Counted from the stretch's first letter, positions 25,801 to 42,660 are shown. The stretch is DNA of 64,000 nt from Callorhinus ursinus (GCF_003265705.1 NW_020312859.1:1606901-1670900); one strand, 5' to 3'. Made by a program: numbers and translations. Notes: a model not told the origin generated them from the sequence alone.

Positions 25801-27966
25801 GTCTGGGAAGCCACACCAGTCCTCGTATTTGTGTGTTTGGGCTCCCAGCAGGCAGAGCCTGAGCCACCCCATCTCCCCTCCCGGGGCTCATCAGGGAACA
25901 GATCTGGGACTTCCCCCGCCCTCCCTACTCTGTCCCCAGAGCCCAGCAGTGATCGACTCCCCGCTGAAGCTGGAGCTGCGCGTCCTGGCTCCACCTCGCT
26001 GCACCATCAAGCCCTCGGGTACCACGGTCTCTGTCACTGCCAGTGTCACCATCGCCCTGGTCCCCCCAGACCAGCCCGAGGTCCAGCTGTCCAGCATGAC
26101 CATGGTGCGGGCACCAGAGTGGGGGCTACGGAGGGTCAGGGACAGTGTGCTGCGGACCCTGTGGGCCAGTAACCCTTCCCCAACCCCCTTGCCTGCAGGA
26201 CGCCCGTCTCAGCGCCAAGATGGCACTCCGGGGGAAGGCGCTGCGCACCCAGCTGGACCTGCGCCGGTAAGCAGCTGGCCAAGATCTCGGGCGAGCGCTT
26301 AACCTCGCTGAGCCTCCGTGCACCCGCCCAAGAGCTGGGGAGCAAAAATCCACTCAGACCTATAGCCACTGGGGGAGCTAGGGAAAAATAGCATCTACTA
26401 TGCTAGCCACAGGTAGCTAGTGGCTCTTACATGGCAAATGCAAACATGCGACATTTTGCAAAAGTTCTACTGGACAGCACTGTCCCAGGGGTTAAATGAG
26501 ATACTGCAGGGTCATGGTTAAGAGCCTAGATTCTAGAGGCAGTTTCTGCCCTTTACCACCTGTGAGACCGCAGGCAAATTACTTCCTCTCTCTAGGCTTG
26601 ATCTGCTTCCTCTAAAAAGTGCAAATCAATTTCATAGTGCCGCCTCCTTAGGGTTATCAGGATGAAGTCAAGTTGGCATTTTAAAATATCTTAATATTTA
26701 ACTTTTGTAACATGCTTATTATCTGGGAGGGAGCGAGCTCTGTAAGGTTGGTTAAATAAACACAAACCATACGTGCAAAGCTACCAGCACAAGGCTGGTA
26801 TACAGGAAGTGGTCGACAAAGTAAAAGTAGCAAACCTGGACAAAAGGAATCCCAAGAGGGAGAAAGGACTCCCCCAGGGATGCACACCTGGCGAGTGGCA
26901 GAACCCCCGGACAGATGTGGAGGTGGGGGCATCTGCGGCTGAGACTCGGGGGCTTCTGGTGGCCCGAGGAGGGGGAGCGTTCGGGCCTTGTGCCCACTGG
27001 ACACTTCTTTCTCTCCTGTAGGTTCCGAATCTACTCGAACCAGTCCGCCCTGGAGTCACTGGCCGTGAGTTGGGGGGTGGCGGGGGTGCCGAGGCCGGGT
27101 CGGGGCTGGGCAGCGAAGGCCAGGCCGCTTCCTGCTGGCTGCCCTAATGTCCTGCCTCCTCCCTCCCAGCTGATCCCGCTGCAGGCCCCTCTGAAGACCA
27201 TGCTGCAGATTGGGGTGATGCCCATGCTCAATGGTAGGGCTGGGGGTCGGGAGGCAGGAGAGAGAAAGGCGAGGGGAGCTGGGTGGGCCCAAGCTGAGCC
27301 ACCTGCTCCCACCCACAGAGCGGATGTGGCGGGGGGTGCAGATCCCGCTGCCCGAGGGTATCAACTTTGTGCGCGAGGTGGTGACGAACCATGCGGTGAG
27401 TAGGGGGCGGTGAGGGAGGAGGGCAGAGGCTCCCTGCCCCTGCTTCACCACCGACCTAACTCTGCTACCCGACCCCAGCCCCTCCCTTATCAACGGCCCC
27501 TCCCATTTTAATCTTCCATCATCAGACTTCTCCAGCCCTCTGCACAGCTGGGCTGTCACCTTGTAAACCTCTTCCCGGATTCCACCCCCAATATCTACTC
27601 CTCTTGAACGTCTGAGCTAAGAGGTCACCTCCTCTAGGAAGTCCTCCTTGACCTCCACAGACTGTGCTCCTGCAGCCTCTCTTTTCCACCCTTCACAGGG
27701 AGCTAGAACTTCTTTGCTGTTCCTCCTGTCCCACTAAATTGAAAACCCCTCGAGGCTAAGGACTGTGGCTCTATCTTGAAATTTTTGGCCTGTGATGGAA
27801 TGAACAGACTCCCCTCTCTGCCCCCACCGCACAGGGCTTCCTCACTATTGGGGCCGACCTCCACTTTGCCAAAGGGCTACGAGAGGTGATTGAGAAGAAC
27901 CGGCCTGCCGACACCAGGGACTCCTGGGCGCCCAGTGCCCCACCGCCCTCCACGACAGCTGCCTGA
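19845..27966 (+). CDS. PLTP: PLTP, phospholipid transfer protein (complete)
   Basis: PLTP is a secreted lipid-transfer protein of the BPI/LBP/CETP family that moves phospholipids onto HDL and remodels it. Coding exons: 19845-19944, 20032-20131, 20936-21064, 21324-21479, 22687-22750, 22821-22884, 23567-23658, 24397-24573, 24663-24722, 25940-26104, 26199-26266, 27022-27064, 27170-27233, 27319-27395, 27835-27966. They total 1491 nt, or 496 aa, against 493 in human. A 17-residue signal peptide (MALFGALLLALLAGAHA) comes first, then the N-terminal and C-terminal BPI barrels. Cys146 (NVSC) and Cys185 (ICPVL) sit at the family disulfide positions. N-glycosylation sequons such as NIS, NAS and NVS are visible. 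The C-terminal tail after KNRPAD (TRDSWAPSAPPPSTTAA) differs in wording from human. It converges on CTSA. Confidence 0.97.
20551..20749 (+). mobile_element. Can-SINE in PLTP intron
   Basis: GGCGCCTGGGGGCTCGGTTA head and AAATAAATAAATAAATAAAA tail. Duplication AAAGAAGGGGTGA on both sides. Confidence 0.93.
21120..21260 (+). repeat. MIR relic in PLTP intron
   Basis: MIR-like wording: CTTCCTAGGTCTCAATTTCT, TCGTCTGTACGGTAGGGAC. Confidence 0.5.
21530..21693 (+). repeat. MIR relic in PLTP intron
   Basis: TTTGTGACCTTGGGCAAGTC and CTCAATTTCCTCCTTGGTAA match the MIR core. The following Can-SINE is inserted at its end. Confidence 0.65.
21711..21928 (+). mobile_element. Can-SINE in PLTP intron
   Basis: GGGGCACCTGGGTGGCTCAG head and A-rich tail. 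Duplication ATATATGTAAAAATA at 21696-21710 and 21929-21943. Confidence 0.94.
23760..24010 (+). repeat. L2-type relic in PLTP intron
   Basis: CTACCTCAGGACCTTTGCTC and CACTGCCCTTCCCCATCTCC are standard L2 phrases. Confidence 0.5.
24158..24262 (+). mobile_element. Old short tRNA-derived Can-SINE in PLTP intron
   Basis: GGGCACCTGGCTGGGTGTCG, GAGTTCAAGCCCCATGTTGG (B-box-like) and a TAAATAAAT tail. Duplication AGTTGTGCTAA on both sides. Confidence 0.8.
25012..25128 (-). mobile_element. Old short tRNA-derived Can-SINE, reverse, in PLTP intron
   Basis: Ends CGACTGAGCCAGCCAGGCGA and contains GGGGCTCGAACTCGACCCTC. Duplication GATGTATTCTTTT on both sides. Confidence 0.8.
25410..25605 (+). repeat. MIR relic in PLTP intron
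   Basis: Contains GGACAAGTTACTTAACTTCT, CTGTGCCTCGGTGTCCCCAT and ATGAGGTTTAAATGAGCTAA. Confidence 0.7.
26360..26680 (+). repeat. hAT-like relic followed by MIR, in PLTP intron
   Basis: 26365-26485 has CTAGCCACAGGTAGCTAGTG and TCTACTGGACAGCACTGTC, a common palindromic DNA element that also occurs near 62.4 kb. 26510-26680 has MIR wording (CAGGCAAATTACTTCCTCTC). Confidence 0.5.
27600..27790 (+). repeat. L2-type relic in last PLTP intron
   Basis: CACCTCCTCTAGGAAGTCCT and CTCGAGGCTAAGGACTGTGG match L2 3'-end wording. Confidence 0.55.
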
Positions 27967-28092
27967 GCCCTCAAGCCCACCCTGGCAGGGGCATTCAGGA
28001 CTCTGACACCCCTCGTCCCCTCCCCCAGCCCCCGCCCCCCCCTCCCCAGCCCATAGTGCCACAGAGAAGACAGGGCTTGAAGCTGTACCCAA

Positions 28093-28098
28093 TTTAAT
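28093..28098 (-). terminator. CTSA: CTSA polyadenylation signal (ATTAAA variant)
   Basis: TTTAAT on the plus strand reads ATTAAA on the minus strand, 320 bp past the CTSA stop. No AATAAA was seen between it and the stop codon. This puts the CTSA end near 28075, inside the PLTP 3' UTR. Confidence 0.6.
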
Positions 28099-28212
28099 TC
28101 CATCATCAGTCAATCCATCAATTACAGTCCGTCCACCCTCCCCGTGGGCTGTCCTGAGCTCTGCTGTGTTCTAGTGCATGAAGGGAGGGGGCCAGGCCCC
28201 ACCCCAGTCAGG

Positions 28213-28218
28213 AATAAA
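28213..28218 (+). terminator. PLTP: PLTP polyadenylation signal
   Basis: AATAAA lies 247 bp after the PLTP stop, so cleavage is expected near 28235. That is beyond the likely 3' end of the opposing CTSA transcript. Confidence 0.75.
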
Positions 28219-28417
28219 GTGCTAACTCCCCCAGGCTGTCTATGTGAGGCACTGGGGCCTGGTCTGGGAGGCAGAGGGCTGTGGAGGGGGCAAAGGGGAA
28301 GCTGTTCTGGAGGCAGGGATCCGCCCCACAGGGGCATTTTGCATAAAGGGGGACCTCCCTTCTAGCAGGAGGGGCAGGAAAGAGGGGCTGGATCAGGCAG
28401 AAGGGGGACTGTCTCCA

Positions 28418-33964
<5,547 letters not shown>

Positions 33965-34161
33965 CTGCGGAAGCAAGCGGGGCAGCCTGTTTCCGCGCTC
34001 CCTCGCTCCTCGGCGCTTCCGTGTGGCCGCCCCGCCGAGGAGCTGGCGGCGGCGGCGTGGCTGCCAGAGGAGTCCCCGGCCGGGCCCCAGCGCCCCTCAC
34101 CCCCGCCCCGCCGCCCGGCCCTGGGCTGCGGGTCCCCTCCAGCCTCCCCGGGCGCCCTCAC

Positions 34162-34215
34162 CTCTGCTCCCCCGCGTCCTCGCTCTCCAGGAGGGGCCCG
34201 GCCGCGGGAGGTCAT
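34162..34215 (-). CDS. CTSA: CTSA first exon with alternative in-frame start
   Basis: An ATG at 34215 opens 18 codons (MTSRGRAPPGERGRGGAE) that end exactly at the donor GTGAGG (34161-34156). They join in frame to the main ATG at 33964 across the acceptor GCTTCCGCAG. I remember human CTSA having the same kind of longer isoform. The extension would precede the signal peptide. Which start is used depends on where transcription begins relative to 34215. Confidence 0.7.
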
Positions 34216-34585
34216 GTGGAGTCGGAGTCACGTGGGTGCCGGCGTCACGTGACCACCATCCTCCGGCGCCTCGCCGGGTCCCCTGGACCGGTGGCTCGCA
34301 GGCGGCGGCCTGCGCGGGGTCAGAGTCCGCGGTCCTCCCAGGTCGTCTCGCGCGCGCCAGCCATCAGATGACCTAGACGTGGGCGGCCAGGATGCCTCGG
34401 CCTCCCGGGGGCCCGGGTCCAGGCGGAATGGCTGAGCAAGCGGCGCTAGGACCCCAGGGCAGAGCCTCGAGGAAGGCAGTCGGGGGGATGGGAGGGTTAC
34501 CTTACTTGGTGCCCCCGCGGTCACCCTCTGAGCACGCCTCCCAAAATAGCGCCCGGCGCCCGCTAGCCTGTCTCGTGGCCGGGAG
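34211..34585. promoter_or_regulatory. CTSA/NEURL2 bidirectional promoter with CLEAR-type E-boxes
   Basis: This is a GC-rich interval between the CTSA first exon and the NEURL2 start. It holds GTCATGTG (34211-34218), GTCACGTG (34227-34234) and the perfect palindrome GTCACGTGAC (34244-34253), which equals the TFEB/CLEAR consensus of lysosomal genes. CTSA is a known member of the CLEAR network. NEURL2 is read from the other side, so both genes probably share this promoter. Confidence 0.75.
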
Positions 34586-36208
34586 ATGGCTGCTGTCTCA
34601 GACCGCGTGGACTTGGGTGCGGCCTGGCGGTCCGCGCGCCCCGAGCCCCCTCCCACCCGCTTCCACCAGGTGCACGGTGCCAACATCCGCGTGGACCCCT
34701 CCGGGACGCGGGCCACACGCGTGGAGAGTTTCGCTCACGGCGTATGCTTCAGTCGCGAGCCGTTGGCCCCGGGCCAGGTATTCCTGGTCGAGATCGAGGA
34801 GAAAGAGCTGGGCTGGTGCGGGCACCTGCGCCTCGGCCTGACCGCGCTGGACCCCGCCACTCTGGCTGCCGTGCCCGAGTTTTCGCTGCCCGACCTGGTC
34901 AGCCTCGGCCACACCTGGGTCTTCGCCATCACGCGCCATCACAACCGCGTGCCCCGGGAGGACCGCCCGGAGGCAGAGGCATTGGTCCCCGGCCGCCCCC
35001 CAGCCCTCCTGGTGGAACCGTATCTGTGCATTGAGCAGTTTCGCATTCCCCGCGACCGCCTGGTGGGTCGCAGCCGGCCCGGGCTCTACAGCCACCTCTT
35101 GGATCAGCTGTATGAGCTGAACGTGCTGCCTCCGACCGCGCGCCGCAGCCGCCTGGGCGTTCTTTTCTGCCCGCGCCCGGACGGCACGGCCGACATGCAC
35201 ATCGTCATCAACGGCGAGGACATGGGCCCCAGCGCTCGAGGGCTGCCAGCCGCTCAGCCCCTCTACGCAGTGGTGGACGTGTTTGCCTCCACCAAGAGCG
35301 TGCGCCTGGTCCAGCTCGAGTACGGCTGTAGGTATCCCACCCCCTGAGCAGCGACCCCTCCTGGCCCAGTGCGGGGACAGGAACTTGCTAGGATTCCCAA
35401 GCCAGCTAGCAAGGCTTTGGTCTGTCCAGCATTAGTTTAGAAGTTGGGGAATCTGACTTCAAATTCTGCCTCTGCTTGGGATCTTGGACAAGTCAGTCCC
35501 TGGCTCTGGGCCTCCGATTCGCCATCTCAGCTGTGATCCATTAGGTTGCTTGCTTTGCCAGTATCTTCTGTATTAACCTAGGGCAGGTATTCTAAACTGT
35601 TATACCCGGGTTGCTTTGAAAATTGTGTGCTCTTTTATTAGACAAATGCTCCTAGATTTGGGCATACCAGTTTACAGACATCATAGGCTCCAGATTGAGA
35701 ACGTTTTATTCGTGAGATCTGGTCCTTTATAGCCCTCTTAAGCCCTTTATTTATACCTCTGATCATTTTATGAATTCAGTGAACTAGAACCCACTCTTGT
35801 GTCAGACTTGTGCTGGAGGATGGGCGTGCACGGGTGAATCAGGCACTACCTGTACCCCTGGCAACTGCTAAGGGAGGGTTAAAATAGAAATAGGGCTGCT
35901 GCATTGTGGAGGTTTCGAAAGAGGTGCTTATGTCAACCACATGAACAGCCCTGTGTCACAGGCTGGACCTGGAGAGCAGAAGGGACTTGCCCAAGTTAAT
36001 GACAAAGGGAGAACCAGGACCTAGATCTTCTGGGTCTCAGCCTCAAAACCCCCCTCCAGTTCAGTTTGCCTTTGACAGCCTTCTCTCCACAGTGCCATCC
36101 CTGCAGACTCTGTGCCGCCTAGTCATCCAGAAGAGCGTGGTGCACCGGTTGGCCATTGATGGGCTCCACCTGCCGAAAGGACTTAAGGATTTCTGCAAGT
36201 ACGAGTAA
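34586..36208 (+). CDS. NEURL2: NEURL2 (Ozz), neuralized-like E3 ligase adaptor (complete)
   Basis: NEURL2/Ozz is the substrate-recognition subunit of a muscle cullin-RING E3 ligase acting on targets such as beta-catenin at the sarcolemma. Two exons, 34586-35327 and 36093-36208, join in frame at a T|TG Leu codon for 858 nt, or 285 aa, the family length. A neuralized homology repeat covers about residues 20-247, with motifs FHQVHGANIRVDPSGTRATR, FAHGVCFSREPL and ELGWCGHLRLGL. A C-terminal SOCS-box-like segment of about 38 residues (LPSLQTLCRLVIQKS...LKDFCKYE) is encoded by exon 2. The start is the first ATG in this frame with a fair Kozak context. An overlapping upstream frame begins at 34392. 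It is divergent from CTSA. Confidence 0.97.
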
Positions 36209-36308
36209 AGGCCTGCAGCCGCCCTGAAACAGGGCCACAGGAGCGTGTCCTGGCCCCGGAGCTGTGGCTGGTCTGAAGCTGGCCATATTGCTGCCAGCCA
36301 GGCCTGGA

Positions 36309-36314
36309 AATAAA
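36309..36314 (+). terminator. NEURL2: NEURL2 polyadenylation signal
   Basis: AATAAA lies 100 bp after the NEURL2 stop. Confidence 0.8.
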
Positions 36315-36429
36315 CACAGCCGATGCTGACACTGATCATTGGAGGGTCTCCTTGCCCTGGAAGCCTGTGAGCGGCACTCCTTCTAGAATCGCTGTGGGTT
36401 AGCAGGTCAGAGCAAGACAGGGTATTCTA

Positions 36430-36633
36430 TTTTTATTTATTTATTTTTAAGATTTTATTTATTTGAGAGACAGAGTGAGCAAAAGAGAGAGAGCACAGGA
36501 GCAGGAGCAGAAGGAGGGAGAAACAGCCTCCCCTGCAGAGCAGGGAGCCCGATGCGGGGCTCCATCCCAGGACCCTGGGATCATGACCTGAGCCAAAGGC
36601 AGACACTTAATGGACTGAGCCACCTGGGTGCCC
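36430..36633 (-). mobile_element. Can-SINE, reverse orientation
   Basis: TTTTTAAGATTTTATTTATT...CTGAGCCACCTGGGTGCCCC. Decayed duplication near AGACAGGGTATT and AGACAGAGCATT. Confidence 0.9.
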
Positions 36634-36954
36634 CTAGACAGAGCATTATGGACATCACCTAGATCATTGGTTCCTAGCCTGGCTACTCATTAGCATTATG
36701 TGGGATAAACTAAAGAGCTGATGCCCCAAACCCCATCTCCAGAGAGTCCCATTCCATTTGTTGGAGGATTAGGCCTAGACGTTGTTCTTTTGTAGAAGCT
36801 CAGCCAGGATTGAGGAGGATTCCCCTAGAATAGAGGTCTTGACTTTGGCATATATTGTAACCACTTGAGGAACTTTGAAAAATACTGCTAACTGGGTCTG
36901 ACCCAGGGATTCTGATTTAATTGGTCTGGGACGAGGCTGGGCATCAGGATTTCT

Positions 36955-37167
36955 TTTTTTTTTTTTTTTTTTAAAGATTTTATTTATTTATTTGAGAGAG
37001 AGAGAATGAGAAAGAGAGAGAGAGAGCACATGAGACGGGGGAGGGTCAGAGGGAGAAGCAGACTCCCTGCCGAACAGGGAGCCCGATGCGGGACTTGATC
37101 CCGGGACTCCAGGATCATGACCTGAGCCGAAGGCAGTCGCTTAACCGAATGAGCCACCCAGGCACCC
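36955..37167 (-). mobile_element. Can-SINE, reverse, inside a MER5-like relic
   Basis: T run, AAAGATTTTATTTATTTATT...GAGCCACCCAGGCACCC. Perfect 17-bp duplication TGGGCATCAGGATTTCT at 36938-36954 and 37168-37184. Confidence 0.95.
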
Positions 37168-37717
37168 TGGGCATCAGGATTTCTAAGCGCTCCCCAGAGA
37201 ATTTAATGTGCATCCCAGCATGAGACCCAGTGCCCTGGACCAACGATTTCATTTTGCAGATGGGAAAACGAAGCCTAGAGGTGGCAATGTATTCCAAAGT
37301 CACACAGCAAAGGAGTAAGTGCAGAGAACTTCTCTCATACTGCAGAGCACAAAGCACTCACCTCTTTATTTGTATCTCTGATCCTTTGCTTCCATTACAG
37401 ATAATCTCATTTAATCCTCACAACTTCTGGTGAGGGAGTGGGTAGTCATTACTTCCACCTTACAAAGGAGAGTATCAAGGAACAAAACTGTCCAAGTGAC
37501 TTGCCCAAAGTAGAGGTAAGAACCTAGAATGTCCTGGTCCAGCACTCTTAACCCCATGCCATTGTCATATACAGGTTCTAGAATGAACAGGTCAGTGCTG
37601 TGAGGTGGGTTCCAGGTGTAAAGGGGAGGGACTATGAGGTGACATTCTAGAATGGTGGAAAGGGTAGGACTGGAGGCAGACAACTGTTCCCTCACAAACG
37701 GGGGCTTTGGGGCAGCC

Positions 37718-38790
37718 ATGTCCTATTTCATGTCTCCACAAACTCATCAAGGTCTTCTGCCTTCCAGCCAAGGTGAGAGAGAGGGTCCTGGAACTGGAGG
37801 GGGTACCACAACTTTCCCTGAGAACTCGTTTCCTGGCTCTGGGGAGGTGGAGGTTCTGCTGGACATTTTTGGGCTGGCCCTGGAGTCAATTCTCTGAAGA
37901 AAGCCATTCCAAAAGTCCTTGCTAGTAGCTACCTGCTAACTCACTCATTGACTCAACAAACACTTCTCCAGTACTTACTCGGTGTTGGGGACTGGGGCTG
38001 TGGATACAAGTAAAACACCTAGTTCCCAACCACTAGACAGCCCTGTTGGGCTGGTCTTAATTGCTCCTGTTTCCAGTGCTCTTGATCCTATGCCCTGCCC
38101 CTCAGGGCCTCCTGAAAGACACCAAGAATAACATTCCATCTCATTCCTGTCTCTACAGGTGGGGCTGTTTCTCCAGGCTCATCCCTTGGCCTCTATAGTC
38201 CTATAGAGCCAGTGGTGGTGGCCTCTAGTGGACTAGGCCCACTGGGCCAGAAAGCTGAGCAGGTGGCACCTGTTGCCCAGGCCTGGGGTCTGGCCCTGGC
38301 AGTGCCAGAAGCCAGGGGCTGCCCTGGGGGAGCTAGCTGGGAGACACTGCAGCGGAAGGAGTATGGCCAATACAACCACAAATTCCCCCACACAAGACAG
38401 CCGGAGAGCTTGGGCTGGGAGGATGGATGCTCCAGAAGCAGAGCTCCCCACCTGGGTGGCCCTGGCAGGCCCGGGCCCCTGCTGCTGTGTGGGCTATCAC
38501 CAGGGGTTCTACCGACGTCCTCTGAGGCAGTGGGGAAGGAGGCCGGCTCCCAGCCTGACATCTGCATCCTCACCCTGGCCATGATGATCGCTGGCATCCC
38601 CACCGTGCCTGTCCCAGGCCTGCGGGAAGAGGACCTGATCCGGGCGGCTCAAGCTTTCATGATGGTGCATCCGGAGTCAGAGGGGGCCATGGAGGGGGCG
38701 CGGCGGGAGCAGGCACGTGCCCACACAGCCTCTGGGCAAGCGCCTCTAATGAGATCCAGGAGAGGCCAGCCTCCTGGCTCCTGCTTGTAG
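37718..38790 (+). CDS. SPATA25: SPATA25, spermatogenesis-associated protein 25 (complete)
   Basis: SPATA25 is a testis-biased protein of unknown molecular activity. Two exons, 37718-37772 and 38159-38790, splice at GTGAGA and TCTACAG, total 687 nt, and give 228 aa, about the human length. It starts [15 protein letters not shown] and ends [13 protein letters not shown] hydrophobic stretch at about residues 153-171 ([19 protein letters not shown]) could be a single membrane segment. The rest is rich in Pro, Gly and Ser and looks weakly ordered. Exon 2 overlaps no other gene. A 58-bp piece of it (38650-38707) is repeated at 39826-39883. It converges on ZSWIM1. I saw no clear AATAAA downstream. 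Confidence 0.93.
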
Positions 38791-39440
38791 CTGGATGAAA
38801 TAGCACCAGACACATAGGGTGGCTTCTCTGTATGGTTTTTGGGCAGATAGAATTGGGAGTGCCTGTGACATGGATGGGGATAAGGGGGTTCTTTGAGCCA
38901 CTCTGGTCAATACAAGTCTTTCATCAGGGCCCAGACCCCAGGAAGTTTCTCCAGACACCACTAAGTTAGGAGATGGTGTAATGAAAATTACCTGAGGTAG
39001 GGGGCCTGGCTTGGAGTGGAGGCCTCTTTTGTATTGTTTTGGGATTCGATCAAGATGTCTGGTACAAAGTCCTAGGCAATGTGAATTTTCCCCTTGCCTT
39101 ACATTTCCCAGCCAGCTGAGGGCAAGTGATGGGACCAAGAGCAAGGAAGGAAAATGAACAGTTATTTGAGCACCCACTGGTCATGGGCCCATTACATGCA
39201 TTCTTTAATCTTAGCAATGCTGTGAGGATCTCCATTTTTACAGATGAACAGATTGAGCCTTTTGAGGGGTGACTTGCCTGATGTCCCAGAGCTAGTAAAA
39301 GCTACAATCAGGCCTCAAAAAGCAGGCAGAGAAAGAACCGGGATTTGCATGTAGTGTCAGACTCCAAAGTCTATTCTTTTCCCCGATATTTGCTCTGCTG
39401 CCTTCTAGAAGACAAGACAAGACGAGTGCTGGAATAGGCA
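38791..39440. other. SPATA25-ZSWIM1 3' intergenic stretch
   Basis: A MIR relic is recognisable at about 39150-39330 (TTGAGCACCCACTGGTCATG, ACAGATGAACAGATTGAGCC). Nothing else was identified. Confidence 0.5.
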
Positions 39441-39448
39441 ACATTGAC

Positions 39449-39454
39449 TTTAAT
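39449..39454 (-). terminator. ZSWIM1: Candidate ZSWIM1 polyadenylation signal (ATTAAA)
   Basis: TTTAAT on the plus strand reads ATTAAA on the minus strand, 526 bp past the ZSWIM1 stop. It was picked as the nearest canonical-type signal. Confidence 0.4.
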
Positions 39455-39589
39455 GACCTCCAGGTGGGGGCCAGGGGACAAAGGCTGGGATCCACCGCCT
39501 CTCCTCTGTGGGTCAGGTGAGTCATCTAATGACTGGGGAAGCTGTTACCAAAACCCTGCCCTTGATCTCCACCCAGTGTCTTATCCTAG

Positions 39590-39754
39590 AGCAGGGCCAC
39601 CTTTTTCTAAGGCCCTGGAGCTAAGAATGGTTTTTAAGCCTTTGAAGAGGCTGCCAAACAAAAGCAAACCAAGAACATACAACAGAAACTGTGGCCAGCA
39701 AAGTCTGAAATATTCACCACCGGACCCTTTACAGAAAAGGTTTGCAGACTCCTG
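39590..39754 (-). mobile_element. MER20-like hAT relic in ZSWIM1 3' UTR region
   Basis: AGCAGGGCCACCTTTTTC start, CAGCAAAGTCTGAAATATTC core and TTTGCAGACTCCTG end resemble a decayed MER20. Confidence 0.5.
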
Positions 39755-39825
39755 TCTTAGGAACTAGACACATTTTAGGTAACAGGCTGTGGTAGAATAG
39801 AAGGCCCTTGTCCTTTCCTGGAAGG

Positions 39826-39883
39826 CAAGCTTTCATGATGGTGCATCCAGAGCCAGAGGGGGCCACGGAGGGGGCGCGGTGGG
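39826..39883 (+). repeat. 58-bp partial copy of SPATA25 coding sequence
   Basis: It matches 38650-38707 in the same orientation with four differences, all transitions. It starts AAGCTTTCATGATGGTGCAT, one base in. It lies between the ZSWIM1 stop and its probable poly(A) signal, so it would be antisense sequence in the ZSWIM1 3' UTR. Confidence 0.9.
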
Positions 39884-39979
39884 CCCACGGAAGTGTAATA
39901 GTGTGACTCTATGTTGTGTGTATAGGGGTGGATGTGAGTGTGTACATGTGCATGTGCATCTCTGGGCATGGAGGGTTAA

Positions 39980-42259
<2,280 letters not shown>

Positions 42260-42660
42260 CTCTCACCTCTAACCCGGGTGGGAGGATGTAGATGGCAGAC
42301 GTTCCCATTCGGAGTCCGGCCGGAGCCAGAAGAGAAGTCAACCTCCCACCCCTTTGGGAGCTGTGTCATGGCTGACCGCGGTCGTCAATCGCCTCACACC
42401 TCCACCCCTTCAGAAATCACTCACCCACGGCTTCGCTCCGTCGCCATTTCTCCCTATTTGACCCTGCCTCTGACTCTGACTGACCTCTAGGCTCACCAAC
42501 CGCGGGACCGGCTTCGCCGTGACTCGGGCCAATGGCCGGAAGAGTTCGCGTTCGGTTTTGGGGGCCTGGGCCAATCGTAGCCCGGCGATTTGTGGGCGGG
42601 TGCTGTTCCTAGGGTTACGAGGGGCTCGGCTGGCGGTGGCCAATGAAAGCCCAAGGACTC
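42260..42660 (-). promoter_or_regulatory. ZSWIM1: ZSWIM1 promoter region with three CCAAT boxes
   Basis: A CpG-rich segment upstream of ZSWIM1. CCAAT occurs at 42529-42533, 42571-42575 and 42640-42644, all in the same orientation. No TATA box was seen. The non-coding first exon and its donor could not be fixed. A short direct repeat of ACCTCTC units lies at about 42255-42275. Confidence 0.6.

Larger units (their letters stand above)
36320..37717. other. NEURL2-SPATA25 spacer
   Basis: It contains two reverse Can-SINEs, MER5-like relics (36660-36800, and 36838-36954 plus 37185-37240, split by a SINE) and a reverse MIR relic (about 37225-37565). No coding signal was seen. The SPATA25 promoter should lie near its right end, but no TATA box is obvious. 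Confidence 0.6.

Noticed and set aside
36430..37167. Possible direct repeat or array-like structure
   Set aside because: Two independent reverse Can-SINE insertions with different target duplications, not an array. No CRISPR-like spacing anywhere in the window.
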